A stretch of 64,000 bases of DNA from Ptychodera flava (Eukaryota > Hemichordata > Enteropneusta > Ptychoderidae): the NCBI RefSeq assembly GCF_041260155.1, contig NC_091931.1, positions 26,418,654 to 26,482,653 on the forward strand, written 5' to 3'. The notes below the pieces were generated by a model. The model saw nothing but the letters and a program-made list of their open reading frames with translations. It was not told the origin of the DNA and made no database searches. A program made the position numbers and the translations under genes. Of this stretch, positions 35,301-48,560 are shown in pieces (position 1 is the stretch's first letter; every line of letters begins with the position of its first letter).

Positions 35301-38300
35301 CGCTCACGTTGGGGAGCGCATTGTTACTAGATCTACAGTTTATAGAAGGCTTAGTGTATTTCTCGTCAGACAATGGTCAGCCATAGTGAATATAAGGCTT
35401 TCATTTAAGCCCAGCATGGACGTAATTTTATGGCTCGCTTTTACCAAAATTGTCGTAGGTCTTAAAAATATTGATGTACTCCTGTACACAACTGAAGCTT
35501 TGTGTTCTTGCGTAGCTTCTCCCTCCCTTTACCTTCCGAACATTTGAATTGGTAACATTTTTCTTTGCAGGTCACTTAAAGGGAACAAACTTAAAGAAAT
35601 TCCATACGGAGTGTTCGATCAACTCGGAAAGCTTACTAAATTGTAAGTATCGAGCAAGACCAATCATTATCCCTATCTTGTAAGTTCATTTTAACAGGTA
35701 TTAGAAGTATTTTGCTGCCCCTAAAGAAACAAGTTGTAACATAAAAATATCAAATTAAAAGTAGTCTATTTTTCAAACATATCAAATTAAAAGTAATCTA
35801 TTTCGAATTGTGACAGTATTTCCTTCAAGGCTAACTTCTTTGCAGTAAGAATACCTGCAAACGCCTTCATTCTAATTTATTATCGGGCTTTTTAGAGGAC
35901 TGCTTAAAGCATTAATTTCAAAATTCTAACTCCATTGTGATCATTAAGATAGAATGCGCCTCGAGGACAGATGTTTAGACTCTAATTTTTTCCAATTCTA
36001 TTCTGATCTGCCACTTGTGGGAGTTCATTTCGAAGCCCTTGAAGTCACCGTCTTAGCGTTTTGAAAATAGAAAATTTTATTTACAGGGATTTCACAGGGA
36101 TGACGCCCATTTTGAATTTCAAATATCGGTAAAACTTGGATGATTAGTTTCTCCGGTATCAAAGTTTGCTCGATGACCCCGATATCTATTCTTGGTCTTG
36201 AAAGAGAATGGTTGAAAGTTTCCATGAGGAAAGTTTTAGCAAAAGTTTAAGTCTTCCACTTTCGAAGCGCACTGGTACTTTCTTAAAAGGTTAACCTAAT
36301 TTATAATTTTACTGAGAATAAAATAAGGCTCTTTAAGGTACTTTGCCTTCTTGTATATATATTATTATGCATCAGACCCCATAGCACAAATAGTCGGACC
36401 AAGCAATGTCATTTGGCTCGAATTCTGCAGGGGTCAAAGTTAAACTGTTGGAGAGATAATTATGACCAGTTATCAGTGTTATTTTACACAGGCTTTGGTT
36501 TCGGAGCTTTTCAATTTGACGTAACATTATCTTCAGATCATGATTCATTGTATGGCTAAATTACTTTTGCAGTATTTTCGTTTCGTTGTTAAACTGCCGT
36601 TTATATAGTTTCTACATTTCATCTGGCATGAGTATTTTCCCTAACTAACGAGCTGAAAATCACTTTCGACCTTTAATCTCTCATCGGCAAGAGGATGCAA
36701 CTTGGCGGCCTATTATAAAAGTAAACACTTTTGGGAGTAAATCGATATCTCAAAGCCCCTTCTGGTTTCATTGAAATATAGAAGAAGATTATACATAACC
36801 AAAAATACAATACACTATTGAATCGGCGTCCTCAGGTGCTGGAAATATGAACTTAATTACAGCCAATACTCAAAGGGATCGCGACTAGATATGTTAGGGT
36901 TCTCTTATTCACGTATGTACAATGGCACTGCAATCACTTGAGAGAATTTAGCTTATAGTTGCTTTTGATAAATTTAGGATGATGTTCAAGAAAACTGTCC
37001 AACTTGTCTTTTCAAATAAGATTAAACAGAGCTTTGTTTGTATGACCACTCACTGCCTATATACGTTCCTCGAGCCTTAGAAATATCATTGGCGAAGATT
37101 TTGAGATTCAGTTTAGTCGTCGTTCTTCATTAACTGTTATTCCTTTCTGCTAAGGGGTCGCCCACCCCTGTCTACATTTCCGTCCTCTTAGACAATGCAT
37201 GGAATATAGTGGTTGCCTCGGTCCTGTGCCAGACCTTTCGATGATTGTCGACGGAACGTTTTAAAATCATATACCTCGAGATCAACATTCAATAGGAAGG
37301 ATAATATATGCAACATTAAGGGTTGTACAATGCGCTGAGCCGGTTTGACAATTGGAGAAAAGAGAGAGAACTTTGGACTGAAATATTACCAATCTGTATT
37401 CAATTCTCCATGGACGTGAAACATCGGTCACTTCGGGTTGCTTATGTCACCACAGATCATTCATCTTACGGATTCTGAATTATAGCTGCTGTATTGAGCA
37501 AATATCGCAAGCGAAAAAAGAAAACCTGAAGGTAGATTGATCGAATAAAGCAATCAAGCTATTATTTAGTCACAGAGGCGGACAACTGTCAATTGCTTGT
37601 TATTCTCAGGTATCTCAATGAAAACGAACTTGCAGTTGTGCACCCAGGAGCTTTTAAAGGACTGAGAAGCCTCACGTGGATGTAAGTGTTAGTATTCGAT
37701 CTTCTATAGGCCATTGCACTATTGCGGTGCAAACTGATCCAGGGATTTCTGGACGTTATTCCCTTTTTGTGCAATGACATAACTAGCAACAAGTCATGCA
37801 TGAATAAGTGACTTTCTTGGACATGTAATAAGTGGACATTCTCTACACCGCGCAAGAGTTTCTTTACTTCGTTCTCGTAATTAAATCATCAGGATGAATT
37901 CATAATTGTTATTAGTGTATTTGATGTAACCACCCTAGTGTATCAAGCAAAACAACTATATTAAATTTGAATATGATGAATGACTATTTAAGAATAATTG
38001 CGCGAAGTAGAAAATCTTATCTCTGCAGACTATTTTGTAATAATTACGTTTACAACTTCGATGCAAATCCAGATTATTTGACATTTAAAAGTAAGGAAGA
38101 TGGGAGACTGTCGGTTCAACCTATAATCCAAAGTATTTCAGTCGAGCTCCATATATTTAGCGATAACAGAAAGCCTATAACATAAGGTTTCAACGAGAAA
38201 AAATAAGATCATAATGGTATGGCGATTATTTATTCCTACACAACAATTAATGTTTTGACTGTTTGAAAGTTTAAGAGTCTACTAATTCCCAGACTGCAAT

Positions 38301-41300
38301 TGCGTCACAGGATTCTCAGCAATAACAGGTTTTCAGCGTTTTCCGTCGGTATGTTCATCGGTTTGGACAAGCTGTATTATCTGTAAGTGCCATTACATAT
38401 CTGTTCCTGAATGACGCTGCAAAATGCTCTTTTTAAGCGTCTTCCTCGCAGTCCGACAGTCTTTTGACACCTGCATGCTTGCCTTGGCAATTTCTTGAAG
38501 AAATATGCAATATACAACATTTCTCGAACAGAGATTTAGATTGAAAGATAACAATTGGCTCACAGTATTGATGTCGAGTTGCCAAGGACAATTTGCGGCC
38601 CTGAAAAATAATATATTTCATTGTGAATGAATTGTATCTTGTTAAAACGTAATAGAGGCTATACGAGGCAACAATTAAAGTGCTTTTGTTTTTTGTTGTG
38701 GTTGTTTTGGTCATCGCTCTGTGATTCGCGAATGAGTAAAAGCTTATCCACTATGATGACAAAAATAATATGGTGAGGAAATATAAGAAGAACAAATGAA
38801 CACGTTAGCCTGTCAGAGAATGGTAAATAATTCAGCTTGCTTATTAAGTCATGCCTCCATTGATTTAAGCTTACCGTCATTTTCATCGGCAGAGATATAA
38901 CGGGGAATGATATCAGAAGACTTGATGCGAAAGTTTTCGAGGAGTTGCCAGCGCTAGAATGGCTGTAGGTATACAAAAGAGAAAAAACATATCACAACCT
39001 TTTGCAATAATGTAATGTCACGGACAGAACGCAAACACAAACACAAACACTAACCTTCCTACAGTTTAGTATAGAGTTGAAATATGCGACGAATCTGCAT
39101 AAAGTGTTAAGGTGCAAAATGAATAGGTGATTCAGACATGGCAATGTCATTCCATGGTACTATAACAGGTTGTATTAAATTAGTGAGGGAACTGTGCTAC
39201 GAAAATGTTGCTTTCCTTTTTCTCCTTAGCTTCAATCCTTTGCTTCACGACGGGTTTTCATCATGATTTCATTGTGGCTTATTACGAAATTCATTTTATT
39301 TATTTATTTTTTTTTTGCGAGTGGTTTTATTTCAAGTTTTACCTTCCGGAGATGGTCTCATAGTATTATGTCCTATACAACGCGGCATTACTCTGATAGG
39401 TCCTGTACAAATCCGTGTATTGGATGATGTAGGCCGACAGAGCAATTAAATTTATTTTCGCCAAACAAACGTATCTCTTCCGGCATATGAACATGCCAAA
39501 AAGTGTTGATAAATTAGATGCATTTTAGGCCAAGTAAGATTACTGGATTGCAGCATTGAAATAGGTAATGGAGAAGACGCTAAAGATAAATAACTTAATT
39601 GAATGTCTGACTTCTGCAAAAGGGGGCAAATGTTTCTTTCTAAGTTAAAAGCATAGTTGGTTTTACATTTAACACTAATTTTTCACTTGCAATAACGATA
39701 CTCAATCTGGTACTTTTTAAGCAACATGGATGGCAACCATCTCCAAAAACTCGAACCGAACGACTTTCCCGTAAAGAATATGATTGAAGTGCTGTAAGTT
39801 GAAATGTTTTCATGTAATTGCTCCTGTATCAAACTTTTCAGGCAATAAATTGAAAAGGGCAATTATTTAAGCACTTGGCGTTAAGTGTCCTGGAAAATGT
39901 GTATTCAAATACACAGCACTTGACAAAAAAACTTGGACGTCAATGTTTTCGATATCCTTGAAATATGCAATGCATTCGTATATGCTTGATCTATGTATGG
40001 CACTCACGTCTTAAATGCGAGAATATATAACGATTTAACATGCCCTATTTGGGAAAAATACATTCAGTGATACATCCAGCGGATCTTGTAACCATTCATC
40101 TATCAACCTCTACACTGTAGATCCATCTGTTATGTATTGATTCATTCGTTCCTTTGTTTATTCTTCCACCTAGTGCCACCCACTCATTCATCCACCCTTC
40201 CTTTCATCAAACCAACCACATATCCTTGAACTCTAATAGCTTTCAGACAAGTTCTAAATGTAAATTCTCCTTGCATATAACTAGGGCTCTGAATGACAAC
40301 AGTATCAGCTTTGTTGCTGAAGACGCTTTTAGAAACACTCGAGGCTTGATTGACCTGTGAGTATCGTTTTAATTTTGACTTGTATAAGGAATGAATTGTA
40401 GCTGTTGTCCCGTTTTCTTATTTTTTAAGCCTAACAACAGGAATTCTCACATTTGAATAACGGCATAGAAATTAATGTGTACCAATCTAGTCGAGTACTA
40501 TAACATGGCAAGTAGAAGATGAAACTGTACATTTTAAAGCTAGTGTTACCGTACTGTATATTTCAGTCTTACTACAAATGAAAATTACTCTTCGTTTGCG
40601 AAAACAAAAACACACTCCATTTTATTGAATCACAGGGGTCTGTCCGGCAACAATATTTCTTCACTCGCATCGGGCACTTTTGGGAACCTCACTCATTTGA
40701 CCGACCTGTAAGTACCATCATTTTTGTTAAGCTACACATGAACTAGAGAACATATTTCAAACTTCGTCACTTGAACTTTCAGTGTAATGTTGAGACACGT
40801 TGCGTTAATTTTACACGGAAACTGCAAAATGATACTTTGACCAGAAAGGTGTAGTCATTCATAGAAATCAGTAGTCAGCCTGCAATACTGGTCTGAAGGC
40901 AAGAGATGTCATCTCAGTAGAAAAACAAGGAATCTAAAATGCCCTTTCCTCAACAGGGATCTGTCAGATAACCCGCTGACCAGTCTGCCCGTAGATATTT
41001 TCAGAAACTTGACGGCACTCCGAAAATTGTAAGTATCCAAGTCAGTATTCAATGACCTCTGGCAACCAAATTCATTTCATTGAAGATACAAAAGAGTGTG
41101 TTCGAATAGATTGTAATATTTCATCACATGCTTATTGTATGTGTTACTTTCATTGGCCAACAGAGATTTGCACAATGTTGTGATCAGTAACATCGAAGAA
41201 GAAATGTTTGAATCCCTGGAAAACCTACAACACCTGTGAGTAAATACTTGTGTAACTTGTTGCGTTTATATCTTTCTTAAAATGTAAAGGTCACACTCTG

Positions 41301-41649
41301 AAGTGTGCCTGTTTTCGCATGCTTACAAACATCCGTGTATTTGGTGGTATACACTTTTATCGATGATTGTTACTGGGCCTACAGAATTTTGCTAATAATT
41401 TATTCATCTTAAAATTTCATCAGTAAATCGATAAAGTGTGGCGCAAGAAGAGTTAGAAAATATGCTAATATTTTATCAAAACTCTTCTGTGTTCCATTCT
41501 TCAGATACGTGTCGTCTCCAGAATACTGTTGCTATTCTTTGAATGCTCAGTTTTGTATGACTGATGATGCCATCATGCCGGTCCAGTGTGACTACCAGGT
41601 TGCTGTTCACGTTGATGTACCGAGCCAAGAACCAACGAATGATCATTAG
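32326..41649 (+). CDS. LDLa-LRR protein like a relaxin-receptor (RXFP) ectodomain, no 7TM
   Basis: Fifteen exons: 32326-32395, 33342-33482, 33884-33988, 34543-34654, ten exons of exactly 72 nt (35177-35248, 35571-35642, 37610-37681, 38311-38382, 38893-38964, 39722-39793, 40285-40356, 40636-40707, 40957-41028, 41164-41235), and 41505-41649. They join in phase to 430 residues plus TAG. Order: signal peptide (1-23), LDLa module (D-Q-F-H-C-G-Q-G-Q-C-I-P...A-D-E-G-E-S-C), a G-G-W-S..D-K-H-F linker like G-W-S..D-K-Y-F of RXFP1/2, a Cys-rich LRR N-cap, about ten LRRs, and a hinge (E-Y-C-C-Y-S-L). RXFPs bind relaxin/INSL peptides; the LDLa module is needed for signalling. The protein ends where helix 1 should begin, and no 7TM exon is seen downstream, so a secreted form is predicted. 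The LDLa has lost some usual calcium ligands (Q-C-S-N-G instead of D-C-x-D-G). Confidence 0.87.
32695..32894. mobile_element. MITE, second copy of the 10,757 family
   Basis: Begins CGATTGGAACTAAGTTGGGA and ends with the mirror image (CCCAAATTAGTTCCAATCG). The interior shares 'atgagtaatttgtaat' and 'gagaaat-cgaaaaatatga' with the first copy. It lies in intron 1 of the LDLa-LRR gene. Confidence 0.8.
35944..36286. mobile_element. GGTAG/TTAA MITE in an intron of the LDLa-LRR gene
   Basis: A complete copy in reverse orientation to 63,127-63,486, flanked by TTAA on both sides (35,944-35,947 and 36,283-36,286). It contains the 'attttgaatttcaaatatcggtaaaacttgga' core in pieces and the 'gtttaagtct-ccactttcga' end. 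It lies in the intron between the 72-nt exons at 35,571 and 37,610. Confidence 0.85.
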
Positions 41650-41941
41650 TTCTTTGATCAGAAACATTTCGTTGTCCCAACCATATACGTGTGTCAACTT
41701 TTCAACAAATTCCTATAGCGATTTCACTATTGAATATGCGTTACGCTCATGGTTTAGTAAAATGTAGGCCTATTTAGTTTTTTTTTCTTTCAAAGTGGAA
41801 AGGAGGGGCAAAAAAGGTACGATACGTTAACGGTTGATTATTTGTGATCATAGAGAAATATATAAATTAATGTTTAATTATGTCGCTACACTGATGTAAT
41901 GATGTTATGAAGCGTTAGTCATGTTCTTTATCTTTACCGCT

Positions 41942-41947
41942 ATTAAA
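41942..41947 (+). terminator. Candidate polyadenylation signal of the LDLa-LRR gene
   Basis: ATTAAA about 295 bp after the stop codon at 41,647-41,649. It is the common variant signal; no AATAAA is closer. Confidence 0.35.
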
Positions 41948-44900
41948 CTAGTATTATAAAATCCCACCAGTACTATTATGACCTTATTATTTACTTCGCA
42001 TCTTTCGCACTCGGGTGCCCTTTTCGGCCTTCAGGATCACAACAATTGTCGAAGTACTGTTTTACACGTAAGGTTTGCCTCAAAAGTCCAAAATTTTACC
42101 AAGAGGTAACATTTTAATCTCACTGTAGAGATGGGAATGTATGGGAATACTTCCATCGTCGGTTTCATGTCGTTTTGTGCAAGACCAGTGATGTTGACCC
42201 TTATGAAAAGGAACCATGATTTAGTTTCATTTAAATACTGCCTAAATTTCTTTACCCTTTTTCAAAGTTTTTGTTTTTCGGCCTATGAAACCTTTAGTTA
42301 CTCAATTACCTTCAAAACTGAGCCCCACTAGTGGTCAAAAAAGTATTGTAAAAGTTTGCGATGTCAAATATCTGTCCCCAACGCACATAACTCTATTGGC
42401 AAAAGTTTGATATTTCGACAAAATAAGCTGGTCATACCTTTAATTACGCCACGAGCCCCGCTAAGTAGTAGATTAGAAACTAATTGTTTAAGTGTGAGAG
42501 TCCAAATGTCTGTCCCCAAGACGCGTGAAACTATTTCAAATGCATTTTTGCTCTGTGGTGTTGCTGTGAAAGAAGGTGTTTTGAGGCGTTACCGAACGTA
42601 AGGGTATGCTATTAATGGCTGCAAGGTGCAACACCCTCGCGCTGTCCCCGTGGATACATTGTTGCATCTAGTATGCCATCAGCTTGCAGGTAAGTTTCAA
42701 ATCATATCAGATGTCATTAAACGATGCTACTTGACTTTCGAATTTTAAAGCTGTTTCAATTGATAAATCAAGCTGTACGATTCAAGATTCACTACAGTAT
42801 CACTTCTCGGTTGTGTTTGTTATTATTTGGTATTTATTATCAGTCTATCCCAGTCTAGGATGGTTCTAAGTTGTGCGTGTGCGAAGGGGGTCTCTCCCAA
42901 CATACTAAGTATGAAATCTCAAATGTATTTTTTTTTAAATCAAACTACTCGAATAGAATTGGCATACTAATTCTGCTGACATGCAAGGCAATGTGTTTGA
43001 ACTGCGACTTTTTCCCCTAGCGAAGTTTGATTGCATTTCGTGGAGGGTATGGGAATTTTCAATGTATACTTTTTCTCCTGTGAGTATAAACATTTGTGCC
43101 CCTATATCTGTCAGTACGGCCTACCTGCCAAGGATATAACATGTTAACTAAATATCAGCTGTGATAGGTCACGAACTTTTGACAAATGCCGTGCCGATTT
43201 AAGGTGGCATATTTTTCAATTTAGAAAGATCATCTTGCCTTCCTTTAGCATAGAAAACCTGCTACCCGATACCCATGCAACGTGACCAACAAACCGACCT
43301 CCTAGGAAAGAGGATTTACTTGCAAAATGACCACGACTAACGTTATGTTTGCACCAAAACCCGTGCCACTGTGGCGACAGTTGACCGTGCGTGAACGGGC
43401 ACCTTCCTTTAGCTTATAGACTCAACGCCGGAAATATTAGCCTAAAAATGTCTGCAGTAAAGTCAATTCTGACACTTTTTAACAATTTACTTTGTCTCGG
43501 CGATTGTGAAGTATATAGGAAAGTAGGTAAAAAGGCTACACGCCGTAGTCAATTCTGATGCTGTACTCTTGAATGGCTAAGCGACTGTCGGCGGCTCTTC
43601 GGTCCCGGCAAGATGTTGGGGTTTCGATATGAGCCTCGGACTTTGTGGGTGATGTTGATCTTATTTGAGTAGAGAAGGAGAGCTCTATAATCCTGTTTAC
43701 ATGTCTTACATGCGTGTATCATATGCGACTTTATGGTAAGCTTATATGCTCAAGTGTAAGACTCTATCTACTATATTTATGACATCAACGATGCTGAATG
43801 ACCTACTGAAGCTTATGAAAAAACTTCACTTGGCCTTATATCAATCGAAGGAAGTTGTATTGGACTCAGTGTACGAAATTTAGAGAAATAGCTTCAGGTT
43901 ATAAGGACCAGCTGCACCAAGCACTTAATGCGGTTGTTAATGACCTGCAATACTACTAAACACAACACTCTCTCCCTCAATACAATGTTTTTTGAATGTT
44001 ATAACATGTGAAAATATATGTCTTTTCAACATTCTGCTTTTGAAAGAGACTGCAACGAACTAATTATTATCATATTATATCATGCTACCATGCGCCATTC
44101 TAATTGGACGAGAGCTCAGGCCAGCGATGCTAAAATACTGTTTTAGCACTGATAGCGGTGCTAAAACGGGCCCCTAAACCAGCATTTTCGCAAATTGCCC
44201 AGTCGGTGCATTTGAACGTACCTATCTAAGCCATAGACCCTCGAGATAACCCGAAACAGTCCGCTTTGTTTCAAAGAGCGAAGACCGAATTTTGATACAC
44301 AGATAAAGTGTGGGTCTGTAACTCACCTCTTGGTGAAAAATAAGTTGGGATTGATGATGAAACACATCTCTGAAGTAGCACACGTGGGTGTGATGTACGT
44401 ACACAAATTATTCCATCAGGGAGCTCGAGACAGCGCATGCACCGTGCACTTTGCTTGAGTCGAGACGTGATATATCATCCTACCGCTCTTTAAAATGAAG
44501 CTAGTATTGTTCATACACTAATAATTGACACTTCCTCACAGTAACGGTATGTCAGATATTCTTTACCAAAGTTTGGGCTGTAACAGACCAGGGTGTCCTG
44601 ACGATGTACACCTAGAAGTTCAAAATAACAACGTCGACGAAATTTGACATCCCTGTGTCAGCGTCCAGCTCTCGCTTCATCGGGTAACACAATCTGCACA
44701 ACTTATGATCACAGTTGCAGTCATCGCACGTCTGGATTATAGTGTATTTCAAAACTGCTTGTTTTCTGGTACAATTAACGATCAAATTATCCATCAAAAG
44801 ATCCTGTAAATTCACTGTTCCAATTCTGAATGCCGCGACGACGCGTCGATACGCGTATGCGGTACAGAAATGAGACAAATCTATTTTAGAATGCCAAAAA

Positions 44901-45228
44901 AGCAAGGGCTATTGTTCTAATGTAAATTTACGAAAAAATTGTTACTTTTTCTTATATTTCAACTCTTGACCCGTTTTCTGTCTCTGCAGTAGGTACATTT
45001 TGACAAGTAAGCTTAGTGTTCGTGTTGCATGCGATGTTGATGAACGTGGTGCGTATTTATCGTACGATACTGTGTGCCTGTACGTAATCCCAACTTATGA
45101 AAATGCTCGATCTCAAGCGCAGAATTTCCGACGTTCGATCTCTCAGACGTCCGTTTTCTGCATTTGGGCTAAAAGTGGTGAAAATACCCAAGTAGGACAA
45201 CAAAGACACACAAGTTGATATAATGTAA

Positions 45229-45365
45229 TAGCAATAACCCCTCCGCAGTCGGGTATCCACTCGATCTTGGTTCATTGCGCTCCATATAGCCTATCGGCTA
45301 GTGCTATATGTCGCGCATTGTACCAAAATCTCGTGTATACCCTCTTGCGGCGGGGGTTATTGCTT
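45229..45365. mobile_element. Palindromic foldback element, about 137 bp
   Basis: The left arm (agcaataacccc...ccgca, then gggtat, then catatagc) is mirrored by the right arm (gctatatg, then gtatacccts, then ggggttattgct) with mismatches over about 60 bases per arm and almost no loop. It is a small MITE-like foldback. No coding potential. Confidence 0.75.
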
Positions 45366-47379
45366 CAGTGGCTTATGTAATGCGCATGTGCAGATCCGTA
45401 ACAAAATATGCGAGTAACCGAAAGTGTAACCGACTAAATTCATGGGCGCCGCCATGTTGTTTTGAGTGCTCGTAGGCCTTTATAAACAAATAAGTATTAT
45501 TTCATAATATGCCATTATTATTATCCACCGTGTCACTGATACAAAGTATCGTTACTATTCACGCCTAAAAAATAAAAAAGAAAGAAAACTGTCGTGCATA
45601 TGAAAGAGGGCATACGCAAAGAATGCTTGGACTGAATTTTAGAAAAGCTTTCCCTGTGTCAATAGCTAAATACAAAAATTGCCCGTTTTTTGACAGAATG
45701 CTACTTGTAGTTTTCAGCTTGCAAGTGGAAGTTAGGCAGTGCAGTTACTATTGCAACGATAATGATGGCACAATACGTCCCTGTTAAACACAATAGGTTG
45801 TTATTTGCCAATTTTTGTCCAACATTTTTACACATTACAGAAAATCTATACCTGCTGGGTCTGACATCGTGTATGTGAATTGTTTCCATCAGAGGGTAAA
45901 CTGGGCATAGTTGTTGTACAAACGTATAGATAGCAAGTAACAATTAATTCTATTTTATCATGAATCAATACAAATAACATTTCTAACATTCACCTCCGGC
46001 GCGACACCAAGGGCTGAGCCTATACAATATTAGGTCAGCAAGCATTCACTCCAAAGGAACACTGTTTACATAGATTGTAGATAGTGTAAGTGAATGATCA
46101 TGAATAATCCATCTACATTATCTGAAATCTCAAAAAGATCACATCCCTCATGTTCCTCACTGTCATTGAATTCTGAATCACATGTTTAATAGTCAGAAAC
46201 AGATTGGGGTTAGCAAATACCTTTTTGAGTCACTAGTTCCCGAATTAATCAAAATATTTACTAGCCCAGCCTGGGTTTCCACTAGCCCGCCAGTGACTTG
46301 TAAACTCTTTAATTAAAGCTCATGGTTTCACTGCGTGCTCTCCAACTGCAAAACGTTGGGGGAAAACTGCGTTTTGGCATGAAGATTTTTGCTTATAAAA
46401 TTAACGAAACGTTGAACCAAAAATATAGCAAGATACCAATAAGTTATTTAAGCGTAGTGAATGACCATTCTTTGAGTGTAAATGATACGACTGTAATGCG
46501 GTACCTTTGTGAATCTCTCCAAGGAATTCCCTACTCCACTGTGATACTTTTGTGATTCCAAACTACCTCCATGTGAATATCTAGGTGAACGCAATGACCC
46601 TATGTTCCTTGATACCAATGTAATTATTGAGGGAAGAAATGAAAAACAAAAAAACACTCGCATAGCATCGCATGCACATACGTCCAAGTGGTGTCAATAG
46701 CGATATCCGATGATACAGTTGACTCCTTGATCTCCATGTATTGTATGGAAAGCATGGCAGGCTATGATGAGGAGATTATTTGTTGAAAGGGATGGGTGAA
46801 TTTCAGTAAGGTTTACAAATCATTACGTTTGATAAGATTACCTTATTGATGAAAAGCAGCAATAAATCGTGATAATATAATGTAGAATCGAAATTTGAGC
46901 AAGTGAAGCCAAACTTGTTTTCGTTATTTTAATCCTATGTCCCTCTTCCCCAATAGACGAGTCCCTTTGTCATATCCGCCATGCTGCCATGCGCCAGTAA
47001 AGCTTACTTAACGTCGCGACGCGACGGACGTGTTCTCTCATGACACGGGCTATTTTATCTCTCACAGCACGATGAATGAATTTCACTTGTGACTACAACG
47101 AATTTCATAGCAAAATTATTTTTATTTTGATCTTTGAAATGTCTGTGTTTTTCTATGCTGCAAAGGCTTTTACTTACACTGCATAGTCCATGTATTGAAC
47201 CGATCAGTTGAATTTTTACATAGACGCTTGACGTTTTCATTTACAACTTTTGTCTTTTTTCAAGATTAAATCAAGCCGTAATTTATCAGCACTACGTTTT
47301 ACTTCAACCAAGAATTGCATAGCTTCTTTAAATTTAAACCCGACTGAAGAATTGTAGGTCAGTCGGGCTCGGAAACCGT

Positions 47380-48560
47380 CCCAGTGTTCGCTTTGCTTTT
47401 TGGGCAATGTGGTTCTCCATGTCGTTGGAGGCTGATTGACTTGGTTCATCTCCTAATTTATGCTAGCCCGTCTGGATAGTAGGCGCCAAAAATTACTTGG
47501 TTGGCGGAAAAACTGCTGCTGGCCGTAATGTCAGGCTAGTGCAGCTGATTTGCACACTCTTGCAGATTCATAGTCATTATCTGCATTAAAGCTGTTGCAG
47601 GTCTTGACGGAGAACTTTTCATCATTTTAGGACCGACATGCTCTAAAACTTTCGGCCCTACCAGAAATCTGTCGGTCTCTAAGCGACGTTAATTTCGCAC
47701 ACTGTATCGGACTGCACATTGGCACTGTCAAGATTATGTGGTTTCTGTTACACTGCAAATTCTTCTGGATTGAAATTTCAGAACATTGTCTAGTATTTAT
47801 TCCAATTAGGTTTGCGGGCAAACTTATGTGTCTTTGAGCATGAAATACTGGTTTGTACCCTAACCAGAAAACTTATGGTTGTGAAAGGCAGTGACCAAGA
47901 GGCGAAATTAATGGTTTGTATTCCACGCCACAAGATCACTGTGCAAAAATTGGTCATCGTTGGTTTGTTGACAAACTAAACCTATTCTATGATCTGGCGG
48001 GAATTTATTCCATTTTGAAATAGAGATTATTATCCACAGATGTTGATTTTTTGACCGTTTTCCTTAACATGCGGGATTGCCCCCTGGTTTGAAAATATAA
48101 CAAGTAAAACTGGCTTAGTCATATGCAGTGTTCGCGCCACTCTCGCAAAATGCGAATAAAACTCATTTTGCGAATTTTTTTGATAGTCATTATATAGCCA
48201 TGCATGCGAATTCAAATTTTCGACCCGAAAAAACGGTTTGGTTGGATCGATCACTCAATTGCGACTGCCTTTGCACTATTATTTCCGGGTTCTGGAAGCG
48301 ACCCGAGTACTCCGTTCAGAATTGTATTAGAATGCAAGGGTGAGCAAATGCACTACCCAGAGCTCACTGGATAGCAGTTTTTACCGCCGGGCAAGTAATT
48401 TTTGGTGCCTACAAGCCCGACGGGCTAGCGTAATTTAGGAGAGTAGCAAAGTCATTCGGCACCAAATGCTATGGAGTATAATGGACAACTGTATTGCCTT
48501 ACGAAAGCACAAAGCAAACGCAGAGACGGTTTCCGAGCCCAGCCAAACTGAAAAAAATCT
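47380..48560. repeat. Diverged inverted repeat pair, arms about 150-250 bp
   Basis: Plus-strand 47,370-47,530 ('gggctcggaaaccgtc', 'ctcctaattta', 'gctagcccgtc', 'ccaaaaattactt', 'aaaaactgct') recurs inverted at about 48,370-48,545 in mirrored order. Small indels separate the blocks. The identity of the element is unknown; the inner 800 bp show nothing recognisable. Confidence 0.6.

Noticed and set aside
44612-44905. Minus-strand frame with clustered cysteines
   Set aside because: No start context, splice support or family match; kept only as a note in the intergenic entry.
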